DNA from: Gracilariopsis chorda
Taxonomy: Eukaryota; Rhodophyta; Florideophyceae; Gracilariales; Gracilariaceae
Assembly: GCA_003194525.1 (NCBI GenBank)
Contig: NBIV01001013.1
Coordinates: 1-31,109, forward strand
DNA length: 31,109 nucleotides
Direction: 5' to 3'
Shown piece by piece: positions 1 to 11,018 of this stretch. A model generated the notes under the pieces. It had not been told where the DNA came from, searched no databases, and was given only the letters and a program-made list of their open reading frames with translations. How positions within the stretch are numbered: position 1 is the stretch's first letter; every line of letters begins with the position of its first letter. Position numbers and translations under genes: made by a program.

Positions 1-2911
1 CGGTGATCAGCACGAACCATTTGACATCGGCCTGTTCCTGGAGGCAAGGAACTCCACACAGCAAAGCTCAGATCTCAGCGTCAAAGAGTGGAAGCTCCGA
101 AAGCTCACCTGGGCTCAGAACGCGAAGCGACGTTTGTACTCAGACAACATCCTCCTCAACAGTGGGACCGTTGATGCAGATGTGGATGCTCCGCACGCAC
201 AACAAACATTGAGGACATGCGACTACGTTTCCTGGAGAGAGAACAACAGGCACGTATTGTACAAGAGCAAGAGATCCAGCAAGCACAGCAGCAAACAGGT
301 CATGTGTCACCATCCCAGTTCGCGCAAATGGGACGCATATTTCTGCCCGATGACTCGGTCAACTCAGCAGCTTACTGGAAAAACAAGCGCATGGATGTAC
401 AGGCGATCGTAGCACGGAGAGGACCGCCTTCTCTGTTCATTACAATCACCATGAACATCTGGAGAGAGGACATCTAGCGCCTTGGTATGGATACCAGCAA
501 TCGGAGTGCATTTACGGCACAGAGTAACCGCCCTCGACCGTTTGACCGACCTGATCTGATTGCAAGGGTGTACAACCAGTACGCAAACGACTTCATGAAG
601 GACTTGGAGAAGAACTCGGAGCACATCTTCGGATTGAAGTGCCTGGGGCTTGCATCAAAGCTCGAGTTTCAGGAGCGCAATGTGCCTCATCACCACATGC
701 TCGTGTGGCTCGAAGGAGGCGTGATTGAAGACGTTGATGTGATCGACGAGCTGATTCGTGCAGAACTTCCTCTTCCCGGTGAAGACGACGCGTTGCGTGC
801 CCTCATTCGTTCCATGCACAGGCCGCCACTCCACCTATTGCCGGAATCGCGCTGGGCGTTGCAAGTTTGCATACGACCGCAACATGATTGTGCCGGAGAC
901 GTACATTGAAGAAGGAATGAATCGCGTGGTCTACCGCAGAAGAAGGCAACATGACCTCAAGATAGTGCCGTACAACCCAACTCTGACCAAGAAGTACCGC
1001 TCTCATATCAACGTAGAGCGCACGCAAGGAGGGGGCGCAGTGGCTTATCTGATGAAGTACGCGTTTAAGCAGCCCAAAGCTCAGGAGGTGGTGCTCAATG
1101 TGAGTGATGCTAATGAGACAGGCACACACAACGAGCAGCAACAAGAGCCACAGGTGCAGAACGACATTCGTGCATACATGCGAGCGCGTGTGGTGGGCGC
1201 CGTCAATGCAGCTTGGAGACTTTTCGAGTTTCGACATGTTCACATCGTACCAAAAGTAGAGCGACTGGCCATTCACTTGGAAGGAGAGCGCACATTTCTG
1301 CTGAGAGGTCCCAACCAGCTTCTTTCTGCATCACAGCCGTCTACAATGGAGAGATACTTTGCAAGGCCCGACGCATACGCAAACCTCGACTACCTTTCGT
1401 ACTTTGAAAAAGTTCGATTGTATCGCACGCTTCCAGCCCGCGTGCTTAACCAATACGACGGAGACAGCACCCAGGTGCCCACAGACGACTGCAATCCGCC
1501 CATGTACGTGATAGAGCGCACGGAAGACGAGCAGTGTGTTGCAAGGATCAGAGGTGTGTTTCACCGTCCGACATTGAGCTATTTGCTCTGCGCTTGCTGC
1601 TCATGAATCACGGCTCGAGCTCTTATGAAGACGCAAGGAATTTCAACGGACAGCAGTATGGAACGTATCGTGAAACTGAGATTGTAAGCGGACTGCTCGC
1701 GGACGGATCTGAGTTTGATATTGCATTCCAAGAAGCAGTGCAGATATACAGCACGCCCTCCGAACTACGACGTCTGTTGTCACACTATACCAACAAGGCG
1801 CAGACCCAGAAAAAATGGCCGTCGAAAACTGGGAGGCATTATGTAGTGACATACATACAGGAGATGAGCAGCAACGAAAGCAAGAAATGTATCGACGTGT
1901 TGTGGAGATCTCAGACCGGCATGGAGGACGACTGCTTCGCGATCACAGCTTCTTCTATCAACACCTACAGCAGGATCATACAGCATTGACTGAGGCGAAT
2001 CGAGCTACAACAACTCGAGACGCACGAGTGGTGCGAAATTCGTCAACTTTGCAGTCAAGGTACGCCACCTTAAAACCTAGCCAAACAAGTCATTGAAACC
2101 GTCATTGCCGCATTGTAACAACGACAGGCGCTGCAGGAGCGAACAAGCACTCCTGGAAACGTGTTCTTTGTGCAAGGATCCGCAGGAACCGGGAAGACAT
2201 ACGTGCTCAACCTCCTTCGTGATATCGTTGAGTCGGAAGGAATGCTCGCTGAAATGACTGCTACATAATGCGGCAGCGCTGGATCTGTTTCCTGGTGAGC
2301 GCTTCACTCTTCCGTCAGCGACAACCGTGCAACCTGTTCGTGGACAGAACCCAGAGTCTGCCTTTGCCAGTTCTATTGTCCCCGAGTTTGCATATCAGTA
2401 TGCGCCTACTGGAGTACCGCCTCATAACCTGGACTTGAAGATTGGTGTGCCAGTTATGGTCATTCGGAACGTGCTGCATCCCGCTGTGGTCAACGCAAAG
2501 CCGTTCGTAGTCGTGCGTGTCGATCAATTTACGATGCAGGTGGCTCGATTCGACGAGAACAGACAGGTGCTCGAACGACAGCTCCTGCATCGTATCGACT
2601 TCGAGTTTTCTTTCGCGGATATTTTGCATGATTCGAAGGCAGTTTCCCATTCTTCTCGCGTTTGCAGCTACCGTTCACAAAGGACAGGGAAAGACGTTGG
2701 ATGGCTTGGTTGTGGATTGCGATCCAACTTCTTCTGCGCTGGTCAGTTGTATGTCGCATTGTCGCGCGTTCGAAGGAACGACCATGTGCTGCTCCTGCAT
2801 GATCCGCAGCTTACACCCTCGAATGCGCACACAATTCATCCCATGCCTGTTCCCATCGCCAACCCAGTGCTGCCTGAAGCTATTCAGTTCTGCATCCCTC
2901 CACAACCGTAA
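1..2911 (+). pseudogene. Helitron Rep-helicase gene, unit 0 (5' truncated by the window, broken)
   Basis: This copy starts inside the Rep N-terminal region (YPYGDQ block) and runs to the common TAA at 2909-2911. Visible landmarks are the HUH triplet at 688-696, the YxxxY motif at 1046-1060, the linker to about 2040, Walker A (GSAGTGKT) at 2176-2199, and helicase motifs V and VI near 2680-2780. Breaks include one-base insertions near 165 and 203, TAG at 475-477, a 2-nt loss near 825, a 2-nt gain near 1553, one base lost near 1774, 2 nt lost near 2083, and indels near 2623 and 2717. TAA at 2116-2118 and at 2266-2268, and the helicase deletion beside the latter, are shared by all units. At three diagnostic sites it matches unit 2. 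Confidence 0.88.
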
Positions 2912-3015
2912 TCATATCTCTTGCATTCTTCTTTCATTGAATTAAACTACTTGCTTTTCTGCTTTTGCTTTCTCCACCCTCTTTTTTCCTCACCGCTGTT
3001 TATCACTCCTCCACC

Positions 3016-3493
3016 GCGGCGCCCAGCGCCGCCCGCGGCCGAAGGCCGTCTCCACTTGTCTCAACACCCCCACTTAATGATTTACACATGTATGAGGGGG
3101 TGTTGTTGACTGACGGGAGGCGTTGCGCCAATAAACCGCCCTGTATGCCCCTCTACGAGCATGCAAAACTGCCATTTGCGCAACGCCTCCCTACCACTTA
3201 AAAAATTCAGCAGCAGCAGCAGCAGCAAAGCTTCCTGCTTACTGGCTGGCACTCCCATAATGACTGCAGTGCCATCCAGTTACACAAAGCAACGTGTCGC
3301 GCGTTCTCATCATTGGCTGGCACTGCAGTCAATTTAGGCACCTAATAGGCACCTAAACACAAATCCCTACGGCTCCACATACTCTCGGCGTCGCGGCGCC
3401 CCGTGGTTCCACGAGCGCTATTGCGAGCGCAAGCGAGCAAAGTGCTCGGAGAGCCTCCGAATGCTACTAAACACAACAAGCTACAAAAACAAC
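3016..3493 (+). repeat. Spacer subrepeat A, unit 0
   Basis: This is the first of three tandem subrepeats. In order it holds: a GCGGCGC/GCGCCGC hairpin; the CGGCC-GAA-GGCCG hairpin; an inverted repeat CAACACCCCC (3062-3071) / GGGGGTGTTG (3096-3105); a 15-bp inverted repeat beginning GGGAGGCGTTGCGCC at 3115-3129 and closing at 3178-3191 (one G lost); (CAG)6 at 3208-3225; a 14-bp inverted repeat TGACTGCAGTGCCA (3261-3274) / its complement (3318-3331); and a run of short hairpins from 3393. No credible ORF. Confidence 0.85.
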
Positions 3494-3936
3494 GCGGCGC
3501 GCGCGCCGAAGGCCGTTTCCACTTGTCTCTCCATTATAAGTATTTGTTCCTCTATGAGGGGGGTGTTCTTGATTGAATGGAGGGCGTTGCGCCACAGAAT
3601 GCTCTTGCACGCCCCGTTTGCCCATGCAAATCGCCCATTTGGCGCAACGCCTCCATACCATTTAAAAAATTCAGCAGCAGCAGCAGCAGCAAAGCTCCCT
3701 GCTTACTGGCTGGCACTCCTATAGATGCAGTTCCACCCCACAAAGCAACGTGTCGCGCTTTCTCATCATTGGCTGGCACTGCAGTCAACTTAGACACCTA
3801 AACACAAACCCTAATGGCTCCACATACTCTAGGCGCCGCGGCGCCCCGTGGTTCTACGAGGCTATTGCGAGCGCAAGCGAGCAAATGCTCGGAGAGCCTC
3901 CGAACGCTACGAAATACACAAAGCTACAAAAACCAC
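3494..3936 (+). repeat. Spacer subrepeat B, unit 0
   Basis: This is the second subrepeat. It begins with a shortened GC hairpin that has lost the middle CAGCGCC part. It lacks the CAACACCCC left arm present in A and C but keeps the GGAGGCGTTGCGCC/GGCGCAACGCCTCC pair (3579-3593 with an extra G; 3641-3654), the (CAG)6 tract and the hairpin cluster. A segment around 3721-3745 is shortened relative to the other units. Confidence 0.82.
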
Positions 3937-4160
3937 GCGGCGTGCAGCGCCGCCCACGGCCGAAGGCCGTTTTCACTTGTCTCAACACCCCACTCTTAAT
4001 GATTTACACATGTATGAGGGGGGTGTTGTTGACTGACGGGAGGCGTTGCTTCACAAATTCGCTTTGCACGCCCCCGTTTGCGCATGCAAATCGCCCATTT
4101 TGGCGCAACGCCCTCCCCACCATTAAAACATTCAGCAGCAGCAGCAGCAGCAGCAAAGCG
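3937..4160 (+). repeat. Spacer subrepeat C (partial), unit 0
   Basis: The third subrepeat keeps the GC hairpins, the CAACACCCC inverted repeat, the GGGAGGCGTTG/GCGCAACGCC pair and the CAG tract (seven CAG here), then diverges. The CAG tract is followed within about 20 bp by GCTGCTGCTGCTGC, so the two can pair as a CAG/CTG hairpin. Confidence 0.8.
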
Positions 4161-4515
4161 TTCAGTTATTAGCTGCTGCTGCTGCATGTTGGACAATGGC
4201 TGCTGAATGGCTTGCAATACAATCCCAGCCACTCAGCAGCAAAACCCCGCCTGTTCATTCCGACACGTGGCAAATTGCACACATTCCGACACGTGGCATT
4301 GCATGCAGTGTATACTGAAGTTTCATTGCAGACATGCCTCAGACGTATATACTGCACTGGCGCAGTGCCAAATGCATGTCGCTTGCTGACCCTAACCACT
4401 ATTTTGCATCCCATTCAGGCTTGGCTAATAGCGCAGTGTCGTAACCTTTTGCTACTTTGGGCACTGTTTGCTGGCCTGGGACCTAGGCAAGGCCGAGCTC
4501 GTGTGCAGGTCGCCA
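4161..4515. other. Spacer segment with altered cruciform, unit 0 (no gene)
   Basis: The stretch has no credible ORF. It corresponds to 11019-11379, 17923-18291 and 24823-25181 but differs from them. About 11 bp (AAATTGTAGTG) is missing before the CCACTCAGCAGC block. The left arm of the long inverted repeat is replaced by a second copy of CATTCCGACACGTGGCA. The right arm at 4345-4367 is intact, and only GCAGTGTATAC (4305-4315) of the left arm remains. Confidence 0.7.
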
Positions 4516-4574
4516 CAAGAGTAACCCACTAAGTACCACGGATCTGGGAAAAGTCAGGTGCTCCTCTGTGGTAT
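4516..4574 (+). other. 5S-rRNA-like 3' segment, unit 0 spacer
   Basis: From memory, the ordered words AGAGTA..CC, AGTACCACGG, CTGGGAA, CAGGTGCT and TGTGGT match the 3' half of fungal-type 5S rRNA, with about 10 bp missing between CACGG and CTGGGAA. The 5' half of 5S rRNA is not recognisable, so this is not a functional 5S gene. It could be a captured 5S fragment, the relic of a 5S-derived SINE, or chance. Low certainty. Confidence 0.25.
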
Positions 4575-4807
4575 ACTGGTCGTTTGACGGCGATCAGGAA
4601 GTCTGAGGGTTTACCGGACCTAATACCAGCTTGCTGTGCAGGGTCCGGGGCGGCCGCCGTGTCGTACCTCTTCGGGGGGTTAGGGTCCCAGACCAATCCT
4701 TACAACCGGACGCGGTTAAACATCAAACGGCTTGAAACCGGCTGGGCACACTCCGCCCGCAACAGGAGTGTGTCGAGAGTTCCTGTGCTGCACACGACTG
4801 CATCGGG

Positions 4808-4817
4808 TAAATATAAG
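4808..4817 (+). promoter_or_regulatory. TATA-like box upstream of the unit 1 gene
   Basis: TAAATATAAG lies 188 bp upstream of the ATG at 5006, in an otherwise GC-rich stretch, and is conserved in all spacers. It is a plausible core promoter for the Rep-helicase gene. No start site can be proved. Confidence 0.4.
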
Positions 4818-4820
4818 CCT

Positions 4821-4858
4821 TGCAGCAATTTGTTTTTTTAATTGCTGCATGCGACTAG
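4821..4858 (+). other. Hairpin plus CTAG, candidate Helitron 3' end (unit 0/1 junction)
   Basis: TGCAGCAATT (4821-4830) pairs perfectly with AATTGCTGCA (4840-4849) around a T-rich loop. CTAG follows at 4855-4858, nine bases beyond the stem. Helitron 3' ends have a short palindrome about 10-12 bp before a terminal CTRR, which this fits. Against it, the next bases are GCCCGG and not the expected TC of a following 5' end or a host T, and a TATA-like box lies only 4 bp upstream. Confidence 0.42.
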
Positions 4859-7800
4859 GCCCGGTGGGTGCAAAGCAACAAACTGCAACCAGTTTTTCAC
4901 TTTCAACTTTGTGGTATATTGGAAATTATTCTGGAACTCTGGCAAAGTTTTTAACAGTTTACAAAAACATAGAATTGTTTTTTTTCCTTTTTCTGGTAAA
5001 TTGAAATGACGAGAAGAGGGCGACGTCTAAACTCTGGTGGCGTTCGATCTAACTCAGGAGGTGCCAGAGACAATTCTGGAGGTGCCAGGTTGAACGCAGG
5101 CGGTGCAAGGCAAAACGCTGGTGGTCGTCGCGTCGGCAGTGGTGGAGCACGGGCTGGAGCTGGAAGACCCCGAAGAGCACCAGCTCTTCCAGCTCCAGAT
5201 GAGTTGGGAGTAAATGAGAGCGGAGCACACGTTCAAGGACCTATTGTTCCAGTGGTTGAAGAAGACGAAATTACTCCTGCACCTACTTCGGTTGCAGCAG
5301 CAGTTAGCACAAGCGCCGCTGGAGCCAGTGAGTCCGCTGCCACAGATCTACCAACATCGTGCCCAATTCCTGGATTTCTGGAGTTTGTGAGAGGCCTTCC
5401 AAGTCACATTCCACCGCCTCCGATGCCTCCCCTCTCCCACCGATGCCTGCAGAACAGATGCCTATTGCAATGGAATTGGAAGGATGAGATCATCCCTGCT
5501 CCCTCACAGCCACCGCCATCAGAGCAGCCTGCTATGCCACAAGCTGAACAATAGGAAGAACAGATGCCAGACCCGATGGAAGTGGAAGACGATGAGATCA
5601 CCCCGGCTCCCTCACACCCGCCGCCGCAGCCTGCGTTGCCACAAGCTGAACAGGAAGAACAACAGATGTCCATTCCGATGGAGGTGGAAGCGGATGAGAT
5701 CACACCGGCTCCCTCACACCAGCTGCAGCATCAGCCACAGCAACAGCTTGATATATGACGGTCATGCACTGTGCTGGGCGTCCTGATCGAGGACTCTATC
5801 GCGTGTACTATGCGTGCGATTCCGTGGCAGCTCAGGCGAGGAATGATCCGGCCATCCGTGCAAGCGTGCCGGAGTTTGAGACGCTTCCCACTGCAGGTCA
5901 AAGGCGATGCGGAAGATGCGGCGAACACTCACACACGCTCTCCTCCTGCCCGTACGCGGACTGGACATTGAAAATACATAGCTGCAAGTATTGCGGCTGT
6001 GTTTTGCTTGGCACAGAGGTCACTGGAGTGTGCTGTGGAATGAAAAGAATGTCAGGATGGGGCGTCACGTTCCGCAGAAGGCATAGCAGTGAGTTGGTTC
6101 GCAGTCTTTATAGCCTGAGAGCCTTCCACAGCCATTTCCTCAACTTGAATACGCTCTTCGCGACGACGCAAGCGCTCATGGACATGTCGTATGTGATGGG
6201 AGGCGGTCCCTCCTTTCTCAGACTTGAGGGCAACGCAGCTCTCGCTCTGCCCGCGCAGAACCAGAACAACACGCGCTACAGCTTTCTGTGGGTACTCGTC
6301 CACCTTCCTTGGATCCCTCTCACTATGCGCGTGCCAATTTGCGTGCGTTCATTCAAGACATCAACGTACGAGACATCGTGCCCAAGTTGTACGATGTGAT
6401 CCAGCTCAAGCCAGACGTGGTGCGTGAGCGGTACCGATCCATGCTTAGCACGCAACAACAACAACAAAATGCAGATACCGCCGTCGATATCAGCATGCAG
6501 GCAGCAGAAGAGGGAGTAGTCGTACGTGGTTACGAAGGAACCCGAAGTGCCACAGTCAGTGCTCCTCACGCAGGTGCTGGGCCTCTCCCTGAAGATGCTC
6601 CTGGTGGCGGGCCAACCATGATGAGAACGCTCGTCGTGGATCCAACTGGCCTGTATCGAGTGGAGTCTCAAGTACCGCGCTTGGTAGAAGGAACCGTAAC
6701 CGAAGAGCACGCTGCAGTGACGAGCGCTGCTGCTGCTGGAGCAGGGCGACTGCGAATGCCGCAAACAATGCGCAAGTGCGGTACCGACTTCTAAAACCAG
6801 CATCCAAACTTGCAGAGAAGGGCACTTTCCCTCTTCTCTACCCGTACGGTGATCAGCACGAACCATTTGACATCGGCCTGTTCCTGGAGGCAAGGAACTC
6901 CACACAGCAAAGCTCAGATCTCAGCGTCAACGAGTGGAAGCTCCGAAAGCTCACCTGGGCTCAGAACGCGAAGCGACGTTTGTACTCAGACAACATCCTC
7001 CTCAACAGTGGATGTGGATGCTCCGCACGCACACAAACATTGAGGACATGCGACTACGTTTCCTGGAGAGAGAACAACAGGCACGTATTGTACAAGAGCA
7101 AGAGATCCAGCAAGCACAGCAGCAAACAGGTCATGTGTCACCATCCCAGTTCGCGCAAATGGGACGCATATTTCTGCCCGATGACTCGGTCAACTCAGCA
7201 GCTTACTGGAAGAACAAGCGCATGGATGTACAGGCGATCGTAGCACGGAGAGGACCGCCTTCTCTGTTCATTACAATCACCATGAACATCTGGAGAGAGG
7301 ACATCTAGCGCCTTGGTATGGATACCAGCAATCGGAGTGCATTTACGGCACAGAGTAACCGCCCTCGACCGTTTGACCGACCTGATCTGATTGCAAGGGT
7401 GTACAACCAGTACGCAAACGACTTCATGAAGGACTTGGAGAAGAACTCGGAGCACATCTTCGGATTGAAGTGCCTGGGGCTTGCATCAAAGCTCGAGTTT
7501 CAGGAGCGCAATGTGCCTCATCACCACATGCTCGTGTGGCTCGAAGGAGGCGTGATTGAAGACGTTGATGTGATCGACGAGCTTTTCGTGCAAACTTCCT
7601 CTTCCCGGTGAAGACGACGCGTTGCGTGCCCTCATTCGTTCCATGCACAGGCACCGCCACTCCACCTATTGCCGGAATCGCGCTGGGCGTTGCAAGTTTG
7701 CATACGACCGCAACATGATTGTGCCGGAGACGTACATTGAAGAAGGAATGAATCGCGTGGTCTACCGCAGAAGAAGGCAACATGACCTCAAGATAGTGCC

Positions 7801-7869
7801 GTACAACCCAACTCTGACCAAGAAGTACCGCTCTCATATCAACGTAGAGCGCACGCAAGGAGGGGCGCA

Positions 7870-8605
7870 GTGGCTTATCTGATGAAGTACGCGTTTAAGC
7901 AGCCCAAAGCTCAGGAGGTGGTGCTCAATGTGAGTGATGCTAATGAGACAGGCACACACAACGAGCAGCAACAAGAGCCACAGGTGCAGAACGACATTCG
8001 TGCATACATGCGAGCGCGTGTGGTGGGCGCCGTCAATGCAGCTTGGAGACTTTTCGAGTTTCGACATGTTCACATCGTACCAAAAGTAGAGCGACTGGCC
8101 ATTCACTTGGAAGGAGAGCGCACATTTCTGCTGAGAGGTCCCAACCAGCTTCTTTCTGCATCACAGCCGTCTACAATGGAGAGATACTTTGCAAGGCCCG
8201 ACGCATACGCAAACCTCGACTACCTTTCGTACTTTGAAAAAGTTCGATTGTATCGCACGCTTCCAGCCCGCGTGCTTAACCAATACGACGGAGACAGCAC
8301 CCAGGTGCCCACAGACGACTGCAATCCGCCCATGTACGTGATAGAGCGCACGGAAGACGAGCAGTGTGTTGCAAGGATCAGAGGTGTTTCACCGTCCGAC
8401 ATTGAGCTATTTGCTCTGCGCTTGCCGCTCATGAATCACGGCTCGAGCTCTTATGAAGACGCAAGGAATTTCAACGGACAGCAGTATGGAACGTATCGTG
8501 AAACTGCGATTGTAAGCGGACTGCTCGCGGACGGATCTGAGTTTGATATTGCATTCCAAGAAGCAGTGCAGATATACAGCACGCCCTCCGAACTACGACG
8601 TCTGG
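7870..8605 (+). CDS. Rep two-tyrosine motif and Helitron linker (unit 1 segment)
   Basis: The open segment begins at the AYLMKYAFKQ motif; its two tyrosines, at 7876-7878 and 7888-7890, are spaced Y-x3-Y as in Helitron Rep proteins. It continues into the family's linker between Rep and helicase: an AAWRLFEF block, a VERLAIHLEGE block, and SPSDIELFALRLPLMNHG with SYEDARNFNG, which matches the 'RLLLNHVRG ... SFEDLRTV' stretch seen across Helitrons. It ends with the FQEAVQ...STPSELRRL block, where a frame change near 8605 breaks it. The linker has no known catalytic role. Confidence 0.88.
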
Positions 8606-9096
8606 TTTGTCACACTATACCAACAAGGCGCAGACCCAGAAAAAAATGGCCGTCGAAAACTGGGAGGCATTATGTAGTGACATACATACAGGAGATGAGC
8701 AGCAACGAAAGCAAGAAATGTATCGACGTGTGGTGGAGATCTCAGACCGGCATGGAGGACGACTGCTTCGCGATCACAGCTTCTTCTATCAACACCTACA
8801 GCAGGATCATACAGCATTGACTGAGGCGAATCGAGCTACAACAACTCGAGACGCACGAGTGGTGCGAAATTCGTCAACTTTGCAGTCAAGGTACGCCACC
8901 TTAAAACCTAGCCAAGACAAGTCATTGAACCGTCATTGCCGCATTGTAACAACGACAGGCGCTGCAGGAGCGAACAAGCACTCCTGGAAACGTGTTCTTT
9001 GTGCAAGGATCCGCAGGAACCGGGAAGACATACGTGCTCAACCTCCTTCGTGATATCGTTGAGTCGGAAGGATGCTCGCTGAAATGACTGCTACAT

Positions 9097-9741
9097 AATG
9101 CGGCAGCGCTGGATCTGTTTCCTGGTGAGCGCTTCACTCTTCCGTCAGCGACAACCGTGCAACCTGTTCGTGGACAGAACCCAGAGTCTGCCTTTGCCAG
9201 TTCTATTGTCCCCGAGTTTGCATATCAGTATGCGCCTACTGGAGTACCGCCTCATAACCTGGACTTGAAGATTGGTGTGCCAGTTATGGTCATTCGGAAC
9301 GTGCTGCATCCCGCTGTGGTCAACGCAAAGCCGTTCGTAGTCGTGCGTGTCGATCAATTTACGATGCAGGTGGCTCGATTCGACGAGAACAGACAGGTGC
9401 TCGAACGACAGCTCCTGCATCGTATCGACTTCGAGTTTTCTTTCGCGGATATTTGCATGATTCGAAGGCAGTTTCCCATTCTTCTCGCGTTTGCAGCTAC
9501 CGTTCACAAAGGACAGGGAAAGACGTTGGATGGCTTGGTTGTGGATGTGCGATCCAACTTCTTCTGCGCTGGTCAGTTGTATGTCGCATTGTCGCGCGTT
9601 CGAAGGAACGACCATGTGCTGCTCCTGCATGATCCGCAGCTTACACCCTCGAATGCGCACACAATTCATCCCATGCCTGTTCCCATCGCCAACCCAGTGC
9701 TGCCTGAAGCTATTCAGTTCTGCATCCCTCCACAACCGTAA
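9097..9741 (+). CDS. PIF1-like helicase C-terminal part, motifs V and VI (unit 1 segment)
   Basis: This 214-codon segment is fully open to the shared TAA. It starts with [17 protein letters not shown], equivalent to the 'N..iL..lPGE...y.SaD' block that follows motif IV in Helitron helicases. It continues with [22 protein letters not shown] (the 'SGLPPH.L.LK.GAPVMLLRN' signature), then VHKGQGKTL (motif V) at about 9502-9528, and [10 protein letters not shown] (motif VI) at 9571-9600. It ends in a Pro-rich tail. Units 0, 2, 3 and 4 hold the same region with private indels (2267-2911, 16008-16655, 22912-23553, 29833-30478). Confidence 0.88.
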   Translation, partial: NAAALDLFPGERFTLPSATTVQPVRGQNPESAFASSIVPEFAYQYAPTGVPPHNLDLKIGVPVMVIRNVLHPAVVNAKPFVVVRVDQFTMQVARFDENRQVLERQLLHRIDFEFSFADICMIRRQFPILLAFAATVHKGQGKTLDGLVVDVRSNFFCAGQLYVALSRVRRNDHVLLLHDPQLTPSNAHTIHPMPVPIANPVLPEAIQFCIPPQP

Positions 9742-9845
9742 TCATATCTCTTGCATTCTTCTTTCATTGAATTAAACTACTTGCTTTTCTGCTTTTGCTT
9801 TCTCCACCCTCTTTTTTCCTCACCGCTGTTTATCACTCCTCCACC

Positions 9846-11018
9846 GCGGCGCCCAGCGCCGCCCGCGCCGAAGGCCGTCTCCACTTGTCTCAACACCCCC
9901 CACTCTTAATGATTTACACATGTATGAGGGGGTGTTGTTGACTGACGGGAGGCGTTGCGCCAATAAACCGCCCTGTATGCCCCTCTACGAGCATGCAAAA
10001 CTGCCATTTGGCGCAACGCCTCCCTACCACTTAAAAAAATTCAGCAGCAGCAGCAGCAGCAAAGCTTCCTGCTTACTGGCTGGCACTCCCATAATGACTG
10101 CAGTGCCATCCAGTTACACAAAGCAACGTGGTCGGCGTTCTTCATCATTGGCTGGCACTGCAGTCAAATTTAGGCACCTAATAGGCACCTAAACACAAAT
10201 TCCTACGGCTCCACATACTCTCGGGCGTCGCGGCGCCCCGTGGTTCCACGAGCGCTATTGCGAGCGCAAGCGAGCAAAGTGCTCGGAGAGCCTCCGAATG
10301 CTACTAAAACACAAACAAGCTACAAAAACAACGCGGCGCGCAGCGCCGCCCACGGCCGAAGGCCGTTTCCACTTGTCTCTCCATTATAAGGATTTGTTCC
10401 TCTATGAGGGGGGTGTTCTTGATTGAATGGAGGCGTTGCGCCACAGAATGCTCTTGCACGCCCCCGTTTGCCCATGCAAATCGCCCATTTGGCGCAACGC
10501 CTCCCTACCATTTAAAAAATTCAGCAAGCAGCAGCAGCAGCAAAGCTCCCTGCTTACTGGCTGGCACTCCTATAATGACTGCAGTTCCACCCAGTTACAC
10601 AAAGCAACGTGTCGCGCTTTCTCATCATTGGCTGGCACTGCAGTCAACTTAGACACCTAAACACAAACCCTAATGGCTCCACATACTCTAGACGCCGCGG
10701 CGCCCCGTGGTTCTACGAGCGCTAATGCGAGCGCAAGCGAGCAAAGTGCTCGGAGAGCCTCCGAACGCTACGAAATACACAAAACTACAAAAACCACGCG
10801 GCGTGCAGCGCCGCCCACGGCCGAAGGCCGTTTTCACTTGTCTCAACACCCCACTCTTAATGATTTACACATGTATGAGGGGGTGTTGTTGACTGACGGG
10901 AGGCGTTGCTTCACAAATACGCTTTGCACGCCCCCTTTTGCGCATGCAAATCGCCCATTTGGCGCAACGCCTCCCCACCATTAAAAGCATTCAGCAGCAG
11001 CAGCAGCAGCAAAGCGTT
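9846..11018 (+). repeat. Spacer subrepeats A, B and partial C, unit 1
   Basis: Subrepeats start at 9846, 10333 and 10798. Here the 15-bp inverted repeat of A is perfect: GGGAGGCGTTGCGCC at 9947-9961 and its complement at 10010-10024. The CAACACCCCC/GGGGGTGTTG pair is at 9891-9900 and 9928-9937. In B the CAG tract is interrupted by an extra A (near 10526). Confidence 0.84.

Larger units (their letters stand above)
5006..9741 (+). pseudogene. Helitron Rep-helicase gene, unit 1 (broken)
   Basis: The start ATG has a purine at -3 and follows an AT-rich leader with a run of eight or more T. The gene ends at TAA 9739-9741. Breaks: a lost C near 5430 and a 2-nt loss near 5482 that together restore the frame, TAG at 5552-5554, a 2-nt insertion creating TGA at 5756-5758, single losses near 6287 and 6745, a 13-nt deletion near 7013 in the Rep N-region, TAG at 7306-7308, changes near 7585, and one G lost near 7864 just before the tyrosine motif (7876-7890). 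The HUH triplet is at 7519-7527 and Walker A at 9007-9030. From 5755 to about 6285 the zinc-finger region reads straight into the Rep N-terminal region, which shows that both belong to one protein. Its helicase C-terminal part is fully open. Confidence 0.9.

Noticed and set aside
3461..4172. Small ORFs in the spacers, including runs of Ser, Ala or Gln
   Set aside because: They are read-through of CAG tracts and subrepeats; their frames differ between copies and have no homologous start or stop.
4562..4630. tRNA-like start (TCCTCTGTGGTATACTGGTCG, with an A-box match TGGTATACTGG)
   Set aside because: There is no B box of the GGTTCGANTCC type downstream and no sequence to pair with the would-be acceptor stem, so it is not a tRNA.
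4678..4686. Telomere-like GGTTAGGGT and scattered AACCCTAA words
   Set aside because: They are single occurrences without tandem repetition, so there is no telomeric tract in the window.
2912..5005. CRISPR-like array (regular repeats with palindromes)
   Set aside because: Repeat length is 440-480 bp, with no short unique spacers and no cas genes; these are transposon subrepeats.
5006..5040. Terminal inverted repeats or target-site duplications at unit edges
   Set aside because: None seen. Helitrons have neither, and a gap-free array hides any flank.
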